A stretch of DNA of 64,000 bases from Anabaena lutea FACHB-196 (lineage in GTDB: Bacteria; Cyanobacteriota; Cyanobacteriia; Cyanobacteriales; Nostocaceae), in assembly GCF_014698305.1 (NCBI RefSeq), contig NZ_JACJST010000001.1, forward strand, positions 248,001 to 312,000. Reading direction: 5' to 3'. The position numbers were made by a program, and so were the translations under genes. Below are positions 1 to 9,900 of the stretch, piece by piece. The notes under the pieces were generated by a model, which was not told the origin of the DNA, ran no database searches, and saw only the letters and a program-made list of their open reading frames with translations. Numbering within the stretch: position 1 is the first letter of the stretch; every line of letters starts with the position of its first letter.

Positions 1-1
1 C

Positions 2-838
2 ACCACCAAACAGAATAGTAATGAATTACATTTTCTTAATCAAGAAGATTTAGCAGAAATTGCTCAGAATCTCTCTCAAAAAATCGGTGGTGTCCAGCGG
101 TTCTTTTTTAAACTAGACTATGTTGTGACTGCCATAGACCAAGTAGAAAATTGGCAGGATGAACTGCGAAAACTCTGGTCACAAACCCCAGTTCCACCAA
201 TCAGTTTAATTTATAATAGTGCCAGATTAAAAGACTCTGTAGAATGTTTGGTTTATCCAGTCTGTATTTACTATGTGCAACGTGCAGTTTATTTGTGCGC
301 TTTTGGCGAAAGTCCTGATAGAAAAACAGATTGGTATAACTTTCGTTTAGATAGAATCGAAAATATTACACCAATTGAATGGACAAATCCTGGCATTCCC
401 AAGAGTTTACAACAGCGTTATCACCAGAGAAATTTGCCAAATCCAGAAGAAATAGAATTGCAAATGGATAAAGCATTAGGATTTGATTTTTATTTGGAAT
501 CTCGACTAATGCTGCTACGATTTGAGCGAGATTATCATGACCGCTATATTCAGGATACTTCTCGGCATAACACTTTTAAATTGATTGGCTACCAAAAAGC
601 GAAAAGTTTGATTCAAAGTTCTGTAATTAATTCAGAACAAAAATCAGAATTATTAAAAGTTTTTGCCAATCGTTCCCCAAAAGATGCTTATTATAGTCTT
701 CAATATCGACATGGAGATAATAATGTAACTATGCGTTTACGAGCTTGGCGACCGAAAGTAGAAATTCTGTTACCTTATGATTTAAGACAAAGAGTAGCTG
801 CTGATATTACCAAAGAAATAGGGCTTTATCATATATAA
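2..838 (+). CDS. CRISPR-associated WYL-like protein (TIGR03985-like), C-terminal part
   Basis: The reading frame is open from the window's left edge, so the gene begins upstream; 278 codons and the stop are visible. A GTG at 125 is not the true start, because the frame continues above it with protein-like sequence. The segment WYNFRLDRIENI resembles the core of WYL domains, which bind nucleotides or other ligands in regulators near CRISPR loci. A later part (YYSLQYRHGDNNVTMRLRAW) fits my recollection of the cyanobacterial CRISPR-associated family TIGR03985. It points towards the array about 280 bases downstream, which supports a CRISPR-linked regulatory role. The family call is from memory; the DNA-binding N-terminus, if any, lies outside the window. 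Confidence 0.6.
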   Translation, partial: TTKQNSNELHFLNQEDLAEIAQNLSQKIGGVQRFFFKLDYVVTAIDQVENWQDELRKLWSQTPVPPISLIYNSARLKDSVECLVYPVCIYYVQRAVYLCAFGESPDRKTDWYNFRLDRIENITPIEWTNPGIPKSLQQRYHQRNLPNPEEIELQMDKALGFDFYLESRLMLLRFERDYHDRYIQDTSRHNTFKLIGYQKAKSLIQSSVINSEQKSELLKVFANRSPKDAYYSLQYRHGDNNVTMRLRAWRPKVEILLPYDLRQRVAADITKEIGLYHI

Positions 839-1115
839 TTAGTCAATAATGAATGCTTCACTATTTGTAAACAAATAAATCTTGACAAGTAACTTGCTAA
901 ATTTTACTCTTAATATAAGGATAAATTTGGCAGACCTAGAGCGAGGTCAAAAACCCCAGGGATTCGCCAAATCGCCAGAACCTTGACAAATAAATACTTT
1001 CAGCGTTTCATTAGTTTCAGTTGGCAGTTAACCCAAAGCCTGAAATGAGGTTTTTTGAGAGGTCTGCCAAAATCGTCTCTGGATTCCGCGCCCAGATTAT
1101 GTTTCAGATAGCGGG
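839..1115 (+). promoter_or_regulatory. CRISPR leader with a long-range inverted repeat
   Basis: No ORF is present. The stretch sits directly before the first repeat, on the side expected for a leader because the repeats end in CTGAAAC at their downstream edge. TTGACA at 983-988 and another at 882-887 could be -35 boxes, but their -10 partners are poor (TTTCAT at 1006-1011 for the first). TTTGGCAGACCT at 926-937 and its exact reverse complement at 1060-1071 bracket the central part, which could form a long stem or two protein-binding sites. The role as leader is inferred from position. Confidence 0.55.
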
Positions 1116-1973
1116 GTTTCCACATAACTAATCCCCGCAAGGGGACTGAAACAATGTTTTCTTGAATTAACTAAGGATGATTTATTTGCGTTTCCACATA
1201 ACTAATCCCCGCAAGGGGACTGAAACTTTAAAAACTCAAAATTGGAATATTGTAGAACTTTGTCCAGGTTTCCACATAACTAATCCCCGCAAGGGGACTG
1301 AAACGGATCTACATCGCCATTTCTTATAGCCTCTGCCCTCGTTTCCACATAACTAATCCCCGCAAGGGGACTGAAACTTAATTTCGCCAGCGAGAGCGAT
1401 CGCTATTTCTGCGTGTTTCCACATAACTAATCCCCGCAAGGGGACTGAAACATTTCTTCGCCATTATCAATTCTTCTGGCTTTGACGTTTCCACATAACT
1501 AATCCCCGCAAGGGGACTGAAACTTGGATTGTTAGAAATTGGCAGATCAATTGAGCAGTCTAAGTTTCCACATAACTAATCCCCGCAAGGGGACTGAAAC
1601 AGAATATATTACACAAAAGATGATGGCTCATCTGCCGTTTCCACATAACTAATCCCCGCAAGGGGACTGAAACTAGGAATATAAGGTATTTCAGGAATAG
1701 GGAAATCCAAGAGTTTCCACATAACTAATCCCCGCAAGGGGACTGAAACATACTACTAACAACGAAAAAGAATTAACTGATGAAGAGAGGTTTCCACATA
1801 ACTAATCCCCGCAAGGGGACTGAAACATATAGCTGCCTTACATAGAGTGTTTACTAAAGCTAGTTTCCACATAACTAATCCCCGCAAGGGGACTGAAACA
1901 GCTAAGGAGACTAGCTCAAGTGAGCCGCCACCACATGTTTCCACATAACTAATCCCCGCAAGGGGACTGAAAC
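1116..1973 (+). CRISPR. CRISPR array, 12 repeats of 37 nt and 11 spacers
   Basis: Twelve apparently identical 37-nt repeats start at 1116, 1190, 1268, 1341, 1415, 1487, 1564, 1637, 1713, 1790, 1863 and 1937. Each begins GTTTCCACATAAC and ends GGGGACTGAAAC, with an internal palindrome CCCCGCAAGGGG that can form a short hairpin. Spacers are 35-41 nt and all differ. The GTTTC...GAAAC ends and small hairpin are typical of Cas6-processed cyanobacterial arrays (type I-D or III). If Cas6 cuts at the base of the hairpin, the crRNA 5' tag would be about ACTGAAAC. No degenerate last repeat is seen. Transcription on + is inferred from repeat orientation and leader side. The effector type cannot be told because only cas6 lies in the window. 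Confidence 0.98.
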
Positions 1974-2016
1974 AGAGTAAAATATTGAGCATCAAATAAT
2001 GTAGCATCAAAAAAAA

Positions 2017-3150
2017 ATGCCAAGAGCAGCTACATCCAGCAAACGCAAAACCCCATCAAAAAACACCCCTCTAGTATGGGCAGATAACACCGAATTAGTT
2101 GGTTTAGTCTTTGACCTAGAAGTAACCAATTCCACATTCCTATACTCGCAATATACCATTGGACTTCATGCTTGGTTTCTAGACCAGGTGCGGCAAATTA
2201 ACCCAGACCTTTCAGCATATCTGCATGATGGCGAATCAGAAAAACCTTTTAACATTTCTGCCCTCGAAGGTCAATTACTTCCCACCGGAAAACAACTACA
2301 ACTACAAGCAAATCATATATATCGTTGGCAGATTAACGCCATTTCTCAACCAGTAGTTCAGTTCTTGAGTCAGTGGTTAAACCAACCTCCAACTACTTTG
2401 AAATTAAGGGATGCTTCCTTACAAGTAAAACAGATAAGTATTGTCAATTCACCAACTACTTATAGCCAACTACTACAATCATCTATAGGAAACCACACAA
2501 ACATTAATCTGAGTTTTATTTCTCCTACCAGTTTTCGTCGCAAAGGGCATCATTTCCCCCTTCCTGTTCCCGTCAATCTTTTCCATAGTTACCTCAGACG
2601 CTGGAACGACTTTTCAGGAATGTCCATAGAACAAGACGCTTTTCTAAACTGGATAGATGAAAACGTCATCATTCATCAACACCGCTTAGAATCAGTCAAA
2701 GTCGCAGCTGGTAAAAGAGGTTCAGTCACTGGTTTTACAGGGGCAATTTCCTTGGGTTTAAGTAAAAGTGCTTTAACTAACATTGAGTTTACCCAATTAT
2801 TTTATGCCTTAGTCCAACTTGCTCCCTACTGTGGAACAGGCCACAAAACTACTTTTGGACTCGGACAAACCTGCTTAGAATGGATAGAACCAGAATTAAA
2901 GACATCCTCTGGAATGATCACAAACTTACTCCCAGAACGCATTGAGGAATTAACAACAATATTCACAGCACAACGCAAACGCACAGGAGGAGAACGCACC
3001 GAAAAAATCGCTACAACCTGGGCAACAATTTTAGCACGGCGAGAAATGGGGGAATCATTACAAGTAATAGCTCAAGATTTAGAAATACCTTACACCACAG
3101 TGAAAACCTACGTCAAACTAGCTCGTCGGGCGCTTAAAGATAGGCATTGA
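2017..3150 (+). CDS. cas6: CRISPR pre-crRNA endoribonuclease Cas6 with C-terminal HTH
   Basis: The product would cut pre-crRNA within each repeat to give mature guides. It has 377 residues. An early segment (GLHAWFLDQV, His51) matches the place where many Cas6 proteins carry a conserved His. The RAMP glycine-rich loop is near 273-285 (GTGHKTTFGLG). Residues about 325-375 form an extra tail with an HTH-like segment (ARREMGESLQVIAQDL then YTTVKTYVKLARR), more than a minimal Cas6 needs. ATG at 2017 is the only start: an in-frame TAG lies at 2002-2004. Only 43 bases separate it from the last CRISPR repeat, with no good promoter or Shine-Dalgarno, so it is probably read through from the array. Family call is firm; the tail's function is unknown. 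Confidence 0.88.
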   Translation: MPRAATSSKRKTPSKNTPLVWADNTELVGLVFDLEVTNSTFLYSQYTIGLHAWFLDQVRQINPDLSAYLHDGESEKPFNISALEGQLLPTGKQLQLQANHIYRWQINAISQPVVQFLSQWLNQPPTTLKLRDASLQVKQISIVNSPTTYSQLLQSSIGNHTNINLSFISPTSFRRKGHHFPLPVPVNLFHSYLRRWNDFSGMSIEQDAFLNWIDENVIIHQHRLESVKVAAGKRGSVTGFTGAISLGLSKSALTNIEFTQLFYALVQLAPYCGTGHKTTFGLGQTCLEWIEPELKTSSGMITNLLPERIEELTTIFTAQRKRTGGERTEKIATTWATILARREMGESLQVIAQDLEIPYTTVKTYVKLARRALKDRH

Positions 3151-3337
3151 GCCGAGATCCCTACGAAAACGGAAATAGAAGCTGAAAAGCCTTGTCAATT
3201 CTAGGTTTCAAAGATTTCGGGAGGAAGGGGAATAGCAACTTCAACCAATGTTAAACAGGGAACGATGCGATGCAAGTGAGGTGTTTTGCTTCGTTTGGGC
3301 AGGGGAAACGCATCTAATTTGTTTTGATCCTAGAATC

Positions 3338-3487
3338 TTAGTAGTCATTATCAGCCACACAAATCCCTTTACATTTACCGTTTGTAGCAGTGCGTTGACA
3401 ATGAACACATAAAACTTTTTCGGTTTCTTGATTTATCTGTATAGTGCTTTGTATCTTGTCTTTTTCGGTCTGGGGTTTAACATTCAT
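3338..3487 (-). CDS. Small Cys-rich protein, possible zinc ribbon
   Basis: A 49-codon ORF begins ATG at 3487 and ends TAA at 3338. The product starts MNVKPQTEKDKIQ and carries CVHCQRTATNGKCKGIC near its end: a CxxC pair and a later CxxxC pair that could hold one zinc. It has no signal or membrane segment. It resembles small conserved cyanobacterial proteins I have seen, but I cannot name the family. No clear ribosome binding site is present beyond a weak AGGG upstream. It is convergent with cas6. The remaining parts of the 3151-3651 gap hold no other coding signal. Confidence 0.5.
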   Translation of the reverse strand: MNVKPQTEKDKIQSTIQINQETEKVLCVHCQRTATNGKCKGICVADNDY

Positions 3488-3537
3488 AATAAAAGAATTT
3501 TTCCCTATTTAGGGTTTGCTGTTCGCGTAGCGTGCCG

Positions 3538-3572
3538 TACTCCTGACTCCTGACTCCTGAATTCTGCTATAT
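3538..3572 (+). repeat. Partial copy of the ACAGCAG-ended dispersed repeat
   Basis: The segment with three CTCCTGA-type units followed by ATTCTGCTA matches the right half of the dispersed repeat found complete at 10808, 17700 and 25445. The left half is absent here. It lies in the gap downstream of the histidine kinase gene and is non-coding. Confidence 0.7.
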
Positions 3573-3651
3573 TACTGTACATCATTTACCTGTAATCTGC
3601 TGTAAGTTTGGAACCAAACATGATATGAAAGGGTATTAGACCTGGAAATAG

Positions 3652-6192
3652 CTAACCATTCTGCATTCTGAATATGTCGTTTAAGTTTTGCAATAATTGA
3701 TTGGCAGTATAGGGTTTTAATAAAACTGCTTGCACTTCCATTTCATCGGCTTGAGGCAATACATCTGTGGTACTTAATCCACTAGAAGCAATAACTTGTA
3801 CCTTTGGGTCTATTTTTTGCAAGGTGCGGATAGCAGTGATCCCGTCCATTTCTGGCATCATCATATCCATCAAAACTGCACTAATTTCTTGTTTGTGTTG
3901 GGCATAGAGAGCGATCGCTTCAATTCCATTACTTGCAGTCATAGTTTGGTAATTGTGGTTTTCCAGGATGATTGTAGCTACGTCTCGAATTTGGGCTTCA
4001 TCATCCACTACTAAAATCAACTCTCCTTGTCCTAGCGGCATTTCCAATTGATCTAGAGCCTGATTTTGAGGGGCTTCTACAGCTGGCAAGAAGATCTTAA
4101 ATTTGCTTCCTTGACCAACTTGGCTAGAAACTGTAATAAACCCATCGTGGCTTTTAATAATCCCACGCACCGTTGATAAACCCAATCCTGTACCAGCACT
4201 TACCTCTTTGGTGGTGAAAAATGGCTCAAAAATCCTCTCTAGGATACTTGGAGACATCCCAATTCCCGTATCCATGATAGTAATCACAATGTAATTACCA
4301 ACTTTGCTCTCAAGATGCATCCGGGTATAAGCTTCATCAATGTACATATTTTGCGCCGAAATATTGAGAATACCCCCCTCTGGCATAGCATCACGGGCAT
4401 TAACTACTAAGTTCATAATCACTTGATGTAATTGGGTGACATCTCCAGAAACAGCCGAAAGGTCTTCCGATATTTGTGTCACAAATTCGATAGATTTGGG
4501 AAATGTATGCCTAGCAATTTGAATAATTTCCCCAATTAAGTGCCTAAGTTGTACAATCGTGCGTTCTCCTTTAAATCCTCGCGCAAAAGACAACACTTGC
4601 TTGACTAAAGTAGCACCGCGTTTGGCATTATTTTCAATGATTGTCAGCATTTGCTGGTGGAGTTCTGGATTTTTGCTGAATTTACCTTTGAGTATTTGCG
4701 CGGCTCCTAAAATGGGTGTCAATATATTGTTAATGTCGTGGGCAATGCCACCTGCTAAAGTACCAATACTTTCCAGTCGCTGGGTACGGAAAAACTGTTC
4801 TTGGAGTTGTTTTTTGTCTGTAATGTCAGTATCGACAATGAGGATTGATTTGGGATGCCCTTCACCATCAAACATCAATGTCCAGCGACTTTCAACAATA
4901 ATTTCCTGACCGAATTTAGTCACTTTACATAACTCACCCAGCCAAGAGCCATATTTAATTACAGCTTTCAGCGCAGCTGCTTCTTGTTGATAAGAACTGG
5001 TGGAGCAAAAAAGATCCTTCAGGTTTTTACCCAAAGCTTCATGGATTTGCCAACCATATATCCGCTCTGCACCTTGATTCCAAAATAAGATATCCATCTG
5101 GAAATCTCGCACGAAAATTGCGTCGGTAGCGATATCTAATAGCGCAGCTTGTTCGTAAATTTGCTGTGCCGTCTGCTTGCGCTCAGATATGTCTCTAGTT
5201 GTTCCAATCATTCGCGTCGGCTGACCTGTTTCGTCATAGCAGACTTTTCCGCTACTGTTTAACCAATGTAGGCTACCATCAGGCCAAACTGCCCGATATT
5301 CGATGCCAAATTCGCTTCCTTGCTCAATGGAGCAAGTTACAGCTTGTATAAAAGATTCACGGTCTTCAGGATGGATTAAATTCAGAAAGTTTTCAATATT
5401 TGGACATAATGTGTTGCTGGGTAGTCCATAGAGTGGCCCCATATTGGGAGACCACAGATAGTTACTCCTTGTTATATCCCAATCCCATATACCCATTTTG
5501 GCGGCTTCTAAAGCTAAAGTCAGTCGCTCTTCACTCTCTCTGAGTGCTGCTTCTGCTTGTTTGCGCTCATTGATTTCTTGTTGCAGAGATTGATTAGCAG
5601 CTACCAATTCTACTGTGCGCTCTGCCACCCGTTGTTCTAACTCATCGGTAAGTCCACGCCACACTGATTCTGTTTGTTTGCTCCCGCAAAGCTCATCTTC
5701 AATCACACCTAATATTTTGACTAAATCCAACTCTTGTAACAAACCTGATTCAGTTACTATTCCCACCAATTTTTCTTCATCATCAACAATCGGTAAATGG
5801 TGAATTTGATACTGCTTCAAAAGTAACAAAACTGTCAATATATCCCGAAAATCTGATTGTTTCAATGTGATGAGTTGCTGCGTCATCACTTCAGATATTT
5901 TTACCCTGGATAAATCCATGCCCAAGGCGGTTAATCTCAGTACATCCCTAATAGTAAATATTCCTAGTAACTGCGTTCCCTCTACCACCAAAACATAACT
6001 AGTTACTTTTTTACTCAATTTGCTGGATGGAAATGATGTTGGGTAATTGGCAAGTTCACAGCTATCACTTTGTTCTTGATTCATCAAAATAATAGCATCG
6101 ACTACATAACTGTTAGGACTAATCTTCAAGGGATAATGATCAATCAGTTTATGTAAAGAAGGCAAATCAATTAGCTGATTCTTGAATTGCAT
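3652..6192 (-). CDS. Hybrid sensor histidine kinase: CBS-PAS-PAS-HisKA-HATPase-REC
   Basis: A cytoplasmic signalling protein of 846 residues with no membrane segment. Two CBS motifs lie at about 10-160. A coiled coil (LEQRVAERTVELVAAN) follows at about 182-222, then two PAS/PAC modules at about 222-340 and 345-462. The phospho-acceptor is His485 in GGIAHDINNIL. The ATPase has its N box near 594-601 (NLVVNARD) and a G box TGLGLS near 668-673. A C-terminal receiver at about 724-840 has the acidic pair D730/D731, phospho-acceptor D776 and K826. The CBS pair suggests adenine-nucleotide sensing and the PAS domains small-molecule or redox sensing; the ligand is unknown. The phosphate probably relays within the same chain. 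No output regulator lies next to it. Confidence 0.93.
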   Translation of the reverse strand: MQFKNQLIDLPSLHKLIDHYPLKISPNSYVVDAIILMNQEQSDSCELANYPTSFPSSKLSKKVTSYVLVVEGTQLLGIFTIRDVLRLTALGMDLSRVKISEVMTQQLITLKQSDFRDILTVLLLLKQYQIHHLPIVDDEEKLVGIVTESGLLQELDLVKILGVIEDELCGSKQTESVWRGLTDELEQRVAERTVELVAANQSLQQEINERKQAEAALRESEERLTLALEAAKMGIWDWDITRSNYLWSPNMGPLYGLPSNTLCPNIENFLNLIHPEDRESFIQAVTCSIEQGSEFGIEYRAVWPDGSLHWLNSSGKVCYDETGQPTRMIGTTRDISERKQTAQQIYEQAALLDIATDAIFVRDFQMDILFWNQGAERIYGWQIHEALGKNLKDLFCSTSSYQQEAAALKAVIKYGSWLGELCKVTKFGQEIIVESRWTLMFDGEGHPKSILIVDTDITDKKQLQEQFFRTQRLESIGTLAGGIAHDINNILTPILGAAQILKGKFSKNPELHQQMLTIIENNAKRGATLVKQVLSFARGFKGERTIVQLRHLIGEIIQIARHTFPKSIEFVTQISEDLSAVSGDVTQLHQVIMNLVVNARDAMPEGGILNISAQNMYIDEAYTRMHLESKVGNYIVITIMDTGIGMSPSILERIFEPFFTTKEVSAGTGLGLSTVRGIIKSHDGFITVSSQVGQGSKFKIFLPAVEAPQNQALDQLEMPLGQGELILVVDDEAQIRDVATIILENHNYQTMTASNGIEAIALYAQHKQEISAVLMDMMMPEMDGITAIRTLQKIDPKVQVIASSGLSTTDVLPQADEMEVQAVLLKPYTANQLLQNLNDIFRMQNG

Positions 6193-6913
6193 AATTAATG
6201 GTCGATTTTAATTATATTGTTGATTAAAAGGTGGCTAGTACCAGTTCTGGAAATTAAAAATCAAAACATTCTCTAAACAAGCTTTGGAGTTGAACCTCAC
6301 TGGATAGTGATTTTTGCAAAGCTGCACTAGTTTATTGACAATAAGGCAAGATGTCACCCAAGCCGCCAGTCCATAGCAAGTTTATTGATGAAGATCAATC
6401 CGAAATTTTACAGAGTTAGTAAAGAATAGGGGATAAATTAATCACTGAACTATGAAACTGATTTATTTTTTTAGTTATCAAAATTATTCTATTCTTAAAT
6501 AAGGGTTAGATGATCTCTTATTTTACAGAGATTAACTAATTTAATAATTTTTGTAATATATAGGAATAATATTTGATTTTTGAAAAAATACGTTGCCAGT
6601 TCCCTATTACCTGTCTAGTCCAGTCATCTTATCATTTAGACTGACGCGGAGACAGGGAGACGCGGGGACGCGGAGATTTTTTTTTGATAAGTGATTAGGC
6701 GGACATGATATCAATTAACCAATCAAAACGGATGGCTATGACAGGTAACGGTGCTAGAAGCTTCTTATTGTCTAAGTTTTAGCATTGGTTCGTGAACTAC
6801 CGCCTTGTCCGTTGCTATATCAAAAAAACTCTCCCCATCACCGCGTCTCCGTGTCTCCGTGTCTCCCCATCTCTCCATCACCGCGTCTCCGCGTCTCTCC
6901 TAATGATAAGTAT
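6193..6913. other. Non-coding gap with GC-rich minisatellites
   Basis: I see no credible gene in these 721 bases. Two stretches are made of short GC-rich units of the GACGCGGAGA / CCGCGTCTCC type, at about 6643-6677 and 6835-6900. Each is followed by GGACATGATAT (6701-6711 and 6919-6929), which resembles the end of the inverted-repeat elements at 27372 and 41480. The second copy touches the end of the PEP synthase gene. A bona fide promoter for the kinase could not be picked out. Confidence 0.6.
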
Positions 6914-9900
6914 TCAAACGGACATGATATTACCTTCCGCTGCGGCAATTTCTAACTGAGTTTTGAGTACAGAGTCAGGGTTGAGACTAATCGAATCTAT
7001 GCCTTCTTCAACTAGGAAACGGGCAAATTCTGGATAATCGCTGGGTGCTTGGCCGCAGATACCGATTTTGCGTTTAAACTGTCTTGCAGTAGCGATCGCT
7101 TTGGCAATTGTTCTCTTGACAGCTTGATTGCGTTCATCAAACAGATGTGCTACCAACTCAGAATCCCGATCTAGTCCTAAAGTTAATTGTGTCAAGTCAT
7201 TGGAACCAATAGAAAAGCCGTCAAAGACTTGGCTAAATTCATCAGCTAAAATTACGTTACTGGGTAACTCGCACATCACATAAACTTCTAAGCCATTTTC
7301 GCCTTTTACCAAGCCATTGGCTGCCATTTCTGCCAGTACACGTTTTCCTTCTTCGGGAGTTCGACAAAAGGGAACCATCAAAATCATGTTGGTTAAACCC
7401 ATTTCATTCCTTACCCGCTTCATGGCTTCACATTCTAAGGCAAAACCTTCGCGGTAACGGGGATCATAGTAGCGAGAAGCACCACGCCAACCAAGCATTG
7501 GGTTTTCTTCTTTGGGTTCAAATTGTCTCCCACCTAGGAGGTTTGCGTATTCGTTACTCTTAAAATCCGACAACCGGACAATTACAGGTTTAGGATAAAA
7601 AGCTGCGGCAATTGTCCCAATACCTTGTGCTAGTTTATCAATAAAGAATTCGGCTTTATTTTCGTATTGGGCAGTTAATTCAGCAATTTTGTATTTAGCA
7701 AGTTCATCTTCTAAATCATCAAAATGCAGTAATGCTAAAGGATGGGCTTTGATGTGGTTAGCAATAATAAATTCCATCCTTGCTAAACCTACACCATCAT
7801 TAGGAATTGCGGTTAAACCTAATGCTTCTTCTGGATTGCCCACATTCATCATAATTTTGGTGCGGGTACGTGGCAAGTTATCTAGTGTTAATTCTTGAAT
7901 TTCAAAGTTCAATAACCCTGCATAAACTTTGCCTGTTTCACCTTCAGCACAACTCACGGTAATCTCTTGTCCAGTTTGTAATAATGTCGTCGCATTACCA
8001 CAGCCAACAATCGCCGGAATTCCCATTTCTCTAGCAATAATTGCGGCATGACAGTTACAAACCACTACAGGAGTGTATTTACTGGTAAAAACTAGATAAT
8101 TATGATGATCCGCAACAGTAATATTATAAACTTCTGCTTCTACTGCATCTGCAACTTTAACAACTCGTTGCATCCGAATATCACCTTGGAGAAGTTGCTC
8201 AAATTGACCTATTTCATGGAGTTGTTTATCGGAAATCAGGATATTTTTATCTTTTCTAAGTTTGATTTGACCTGTGACATTGTCACCAAATAGTTGATTA
8301 GTAGCAAAGAAACGGGTTTGAATAGTTATGCGATTAACATCTCCTTTGACTCGTTGGGTATATTGTAAAATTTGCTCTAATTTTTCCACAATCTGCACAT
8401 TGTAGATGTGACGATTTTTGGTAACTTGAGGAACAGTATTAATTTTCAGACAAGCAATAATGACAGCCTGTAGTAAATTTTCTTCAGAGATATAGATATT
8501 AATGCGGTTGTTAGCATAGCAACCATCACCATCAATTACACCTCCTAAAAATTGATAGGAAACTTCTGGAGTATTTTCGAGCAGAATTTGAGTAATCTGT
8601 TGCTCTTTTTCTTTTAAGTCGTAGGCGATGGCTTTAGAATAAATACGATAAGCTGTAGCTTGCCCTTTTACCTGTTTTCCTCGTATGTAGCCTGAAGATA
8701 CTGGTTTTTCACAAGTAGCAAAAGATTTACCATAAACAGTACTCATTTTTTCATTCATAGCTACTATGAATGCTTGTTTTTCTGGTAAACATTTTTGAAT
8801 AAACTGGACTTCTCCATGAGTTCGACTAGTATAAATTGAGCCGTCTGTAATTATTCCACCGATAAGATAAGCCAAATCAGCTTCTTGATTTTTGTTGTTA
8901 CCTAATTTAGGAATATTCTGAGATACAAGCACCATTTCTTGACTATCTAACATTTCTTGAATCTCAGTTTTGGTATATTCACCATTACGAAGATTGACCA
9001 TTTTATGATCAGGAGTTAAGCGCAGGATATTATCTGTAACTTTCCCAGTTTGAGATACACTCACACCAATTACTTGAGATGTACGTTTCATCGCATCTGT
9101 AATTGGTTTCCATTCTATTTGATGGGTTTTGGTGTTGAGGGCTAAAGTTGATAATCCTTGATATCCTTGTTCATAGATTTGCTGAATGGTCATAAAACCT
9201 TTATTGGTGATAATTTTTGTATCTCCATCAAAACAGGTTCTCCCACCAGAGTTGGTGACAATAGCACTGGCTTTTTTCATGATTGGTTCCCAGTCGGGAT
9301 CTGTGCGGTTTGTAACTAGCACGTCTCCGGCTTGAAATTGTTGAATTTGATTCGCATCAAGAATAACTTTGGCTTTACCTTGACCAATCATTTCCCCAAC
9401 GCTACGACCTGTTAATAAAACTGCACTTTTTTCTTTGAGGTGATAACTTCTCAGAACGGTTTTCGATTTTTGAGATTGTACTGTTTCTGGTCTAGCTTGG
9501 ACTATAAATAATTCTCCTGTCACCCCATCTTTTGCCCATTCAATATCCATTGGCGTATCCATACCACGGACTTGGGAATAGTGATTTTCAATAATGCAAG
9601 CCCAGTTTGCTAGTTGGAGAATTTCGTCATTATTCAGGGCAAATTGGTTGCGTTCTGAGGGAAGAACGGAGACATTTTTGGTTAATTTCATCCCTCCCAA
9701 GTCATAAACCATTTTAATTTCTTTTGTCCCCAAACGTTTTTGGAGAATTGGTTTAAATCCTTGTTTGAGAGTTGGTTTAAATACTAAATATTCGTCTGGG
9801 TTAACTGCACCTTGAACGACGGTTTCACCCAAACCATAAGCAGCAGTAATTAATGCCGCATCTTTAAAACCTGTTTCTGTGTCAATGGAGAACATGACAC

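Noticed and set aside
839-1115. A tRNA or other structured RNA in the leader
   Set aside because: The long inverted repeat suggested it, but no cloverleaf or T-loop sequence (GGTTCGAAT type) is present.
1756-2010. 84-codon minus-strand frame through the CRISPR array
   Set aside because: It translates the repeats and spacers; the repeated peptide CFSPLAGISYVET is an artefact of the 37-nt repeat.
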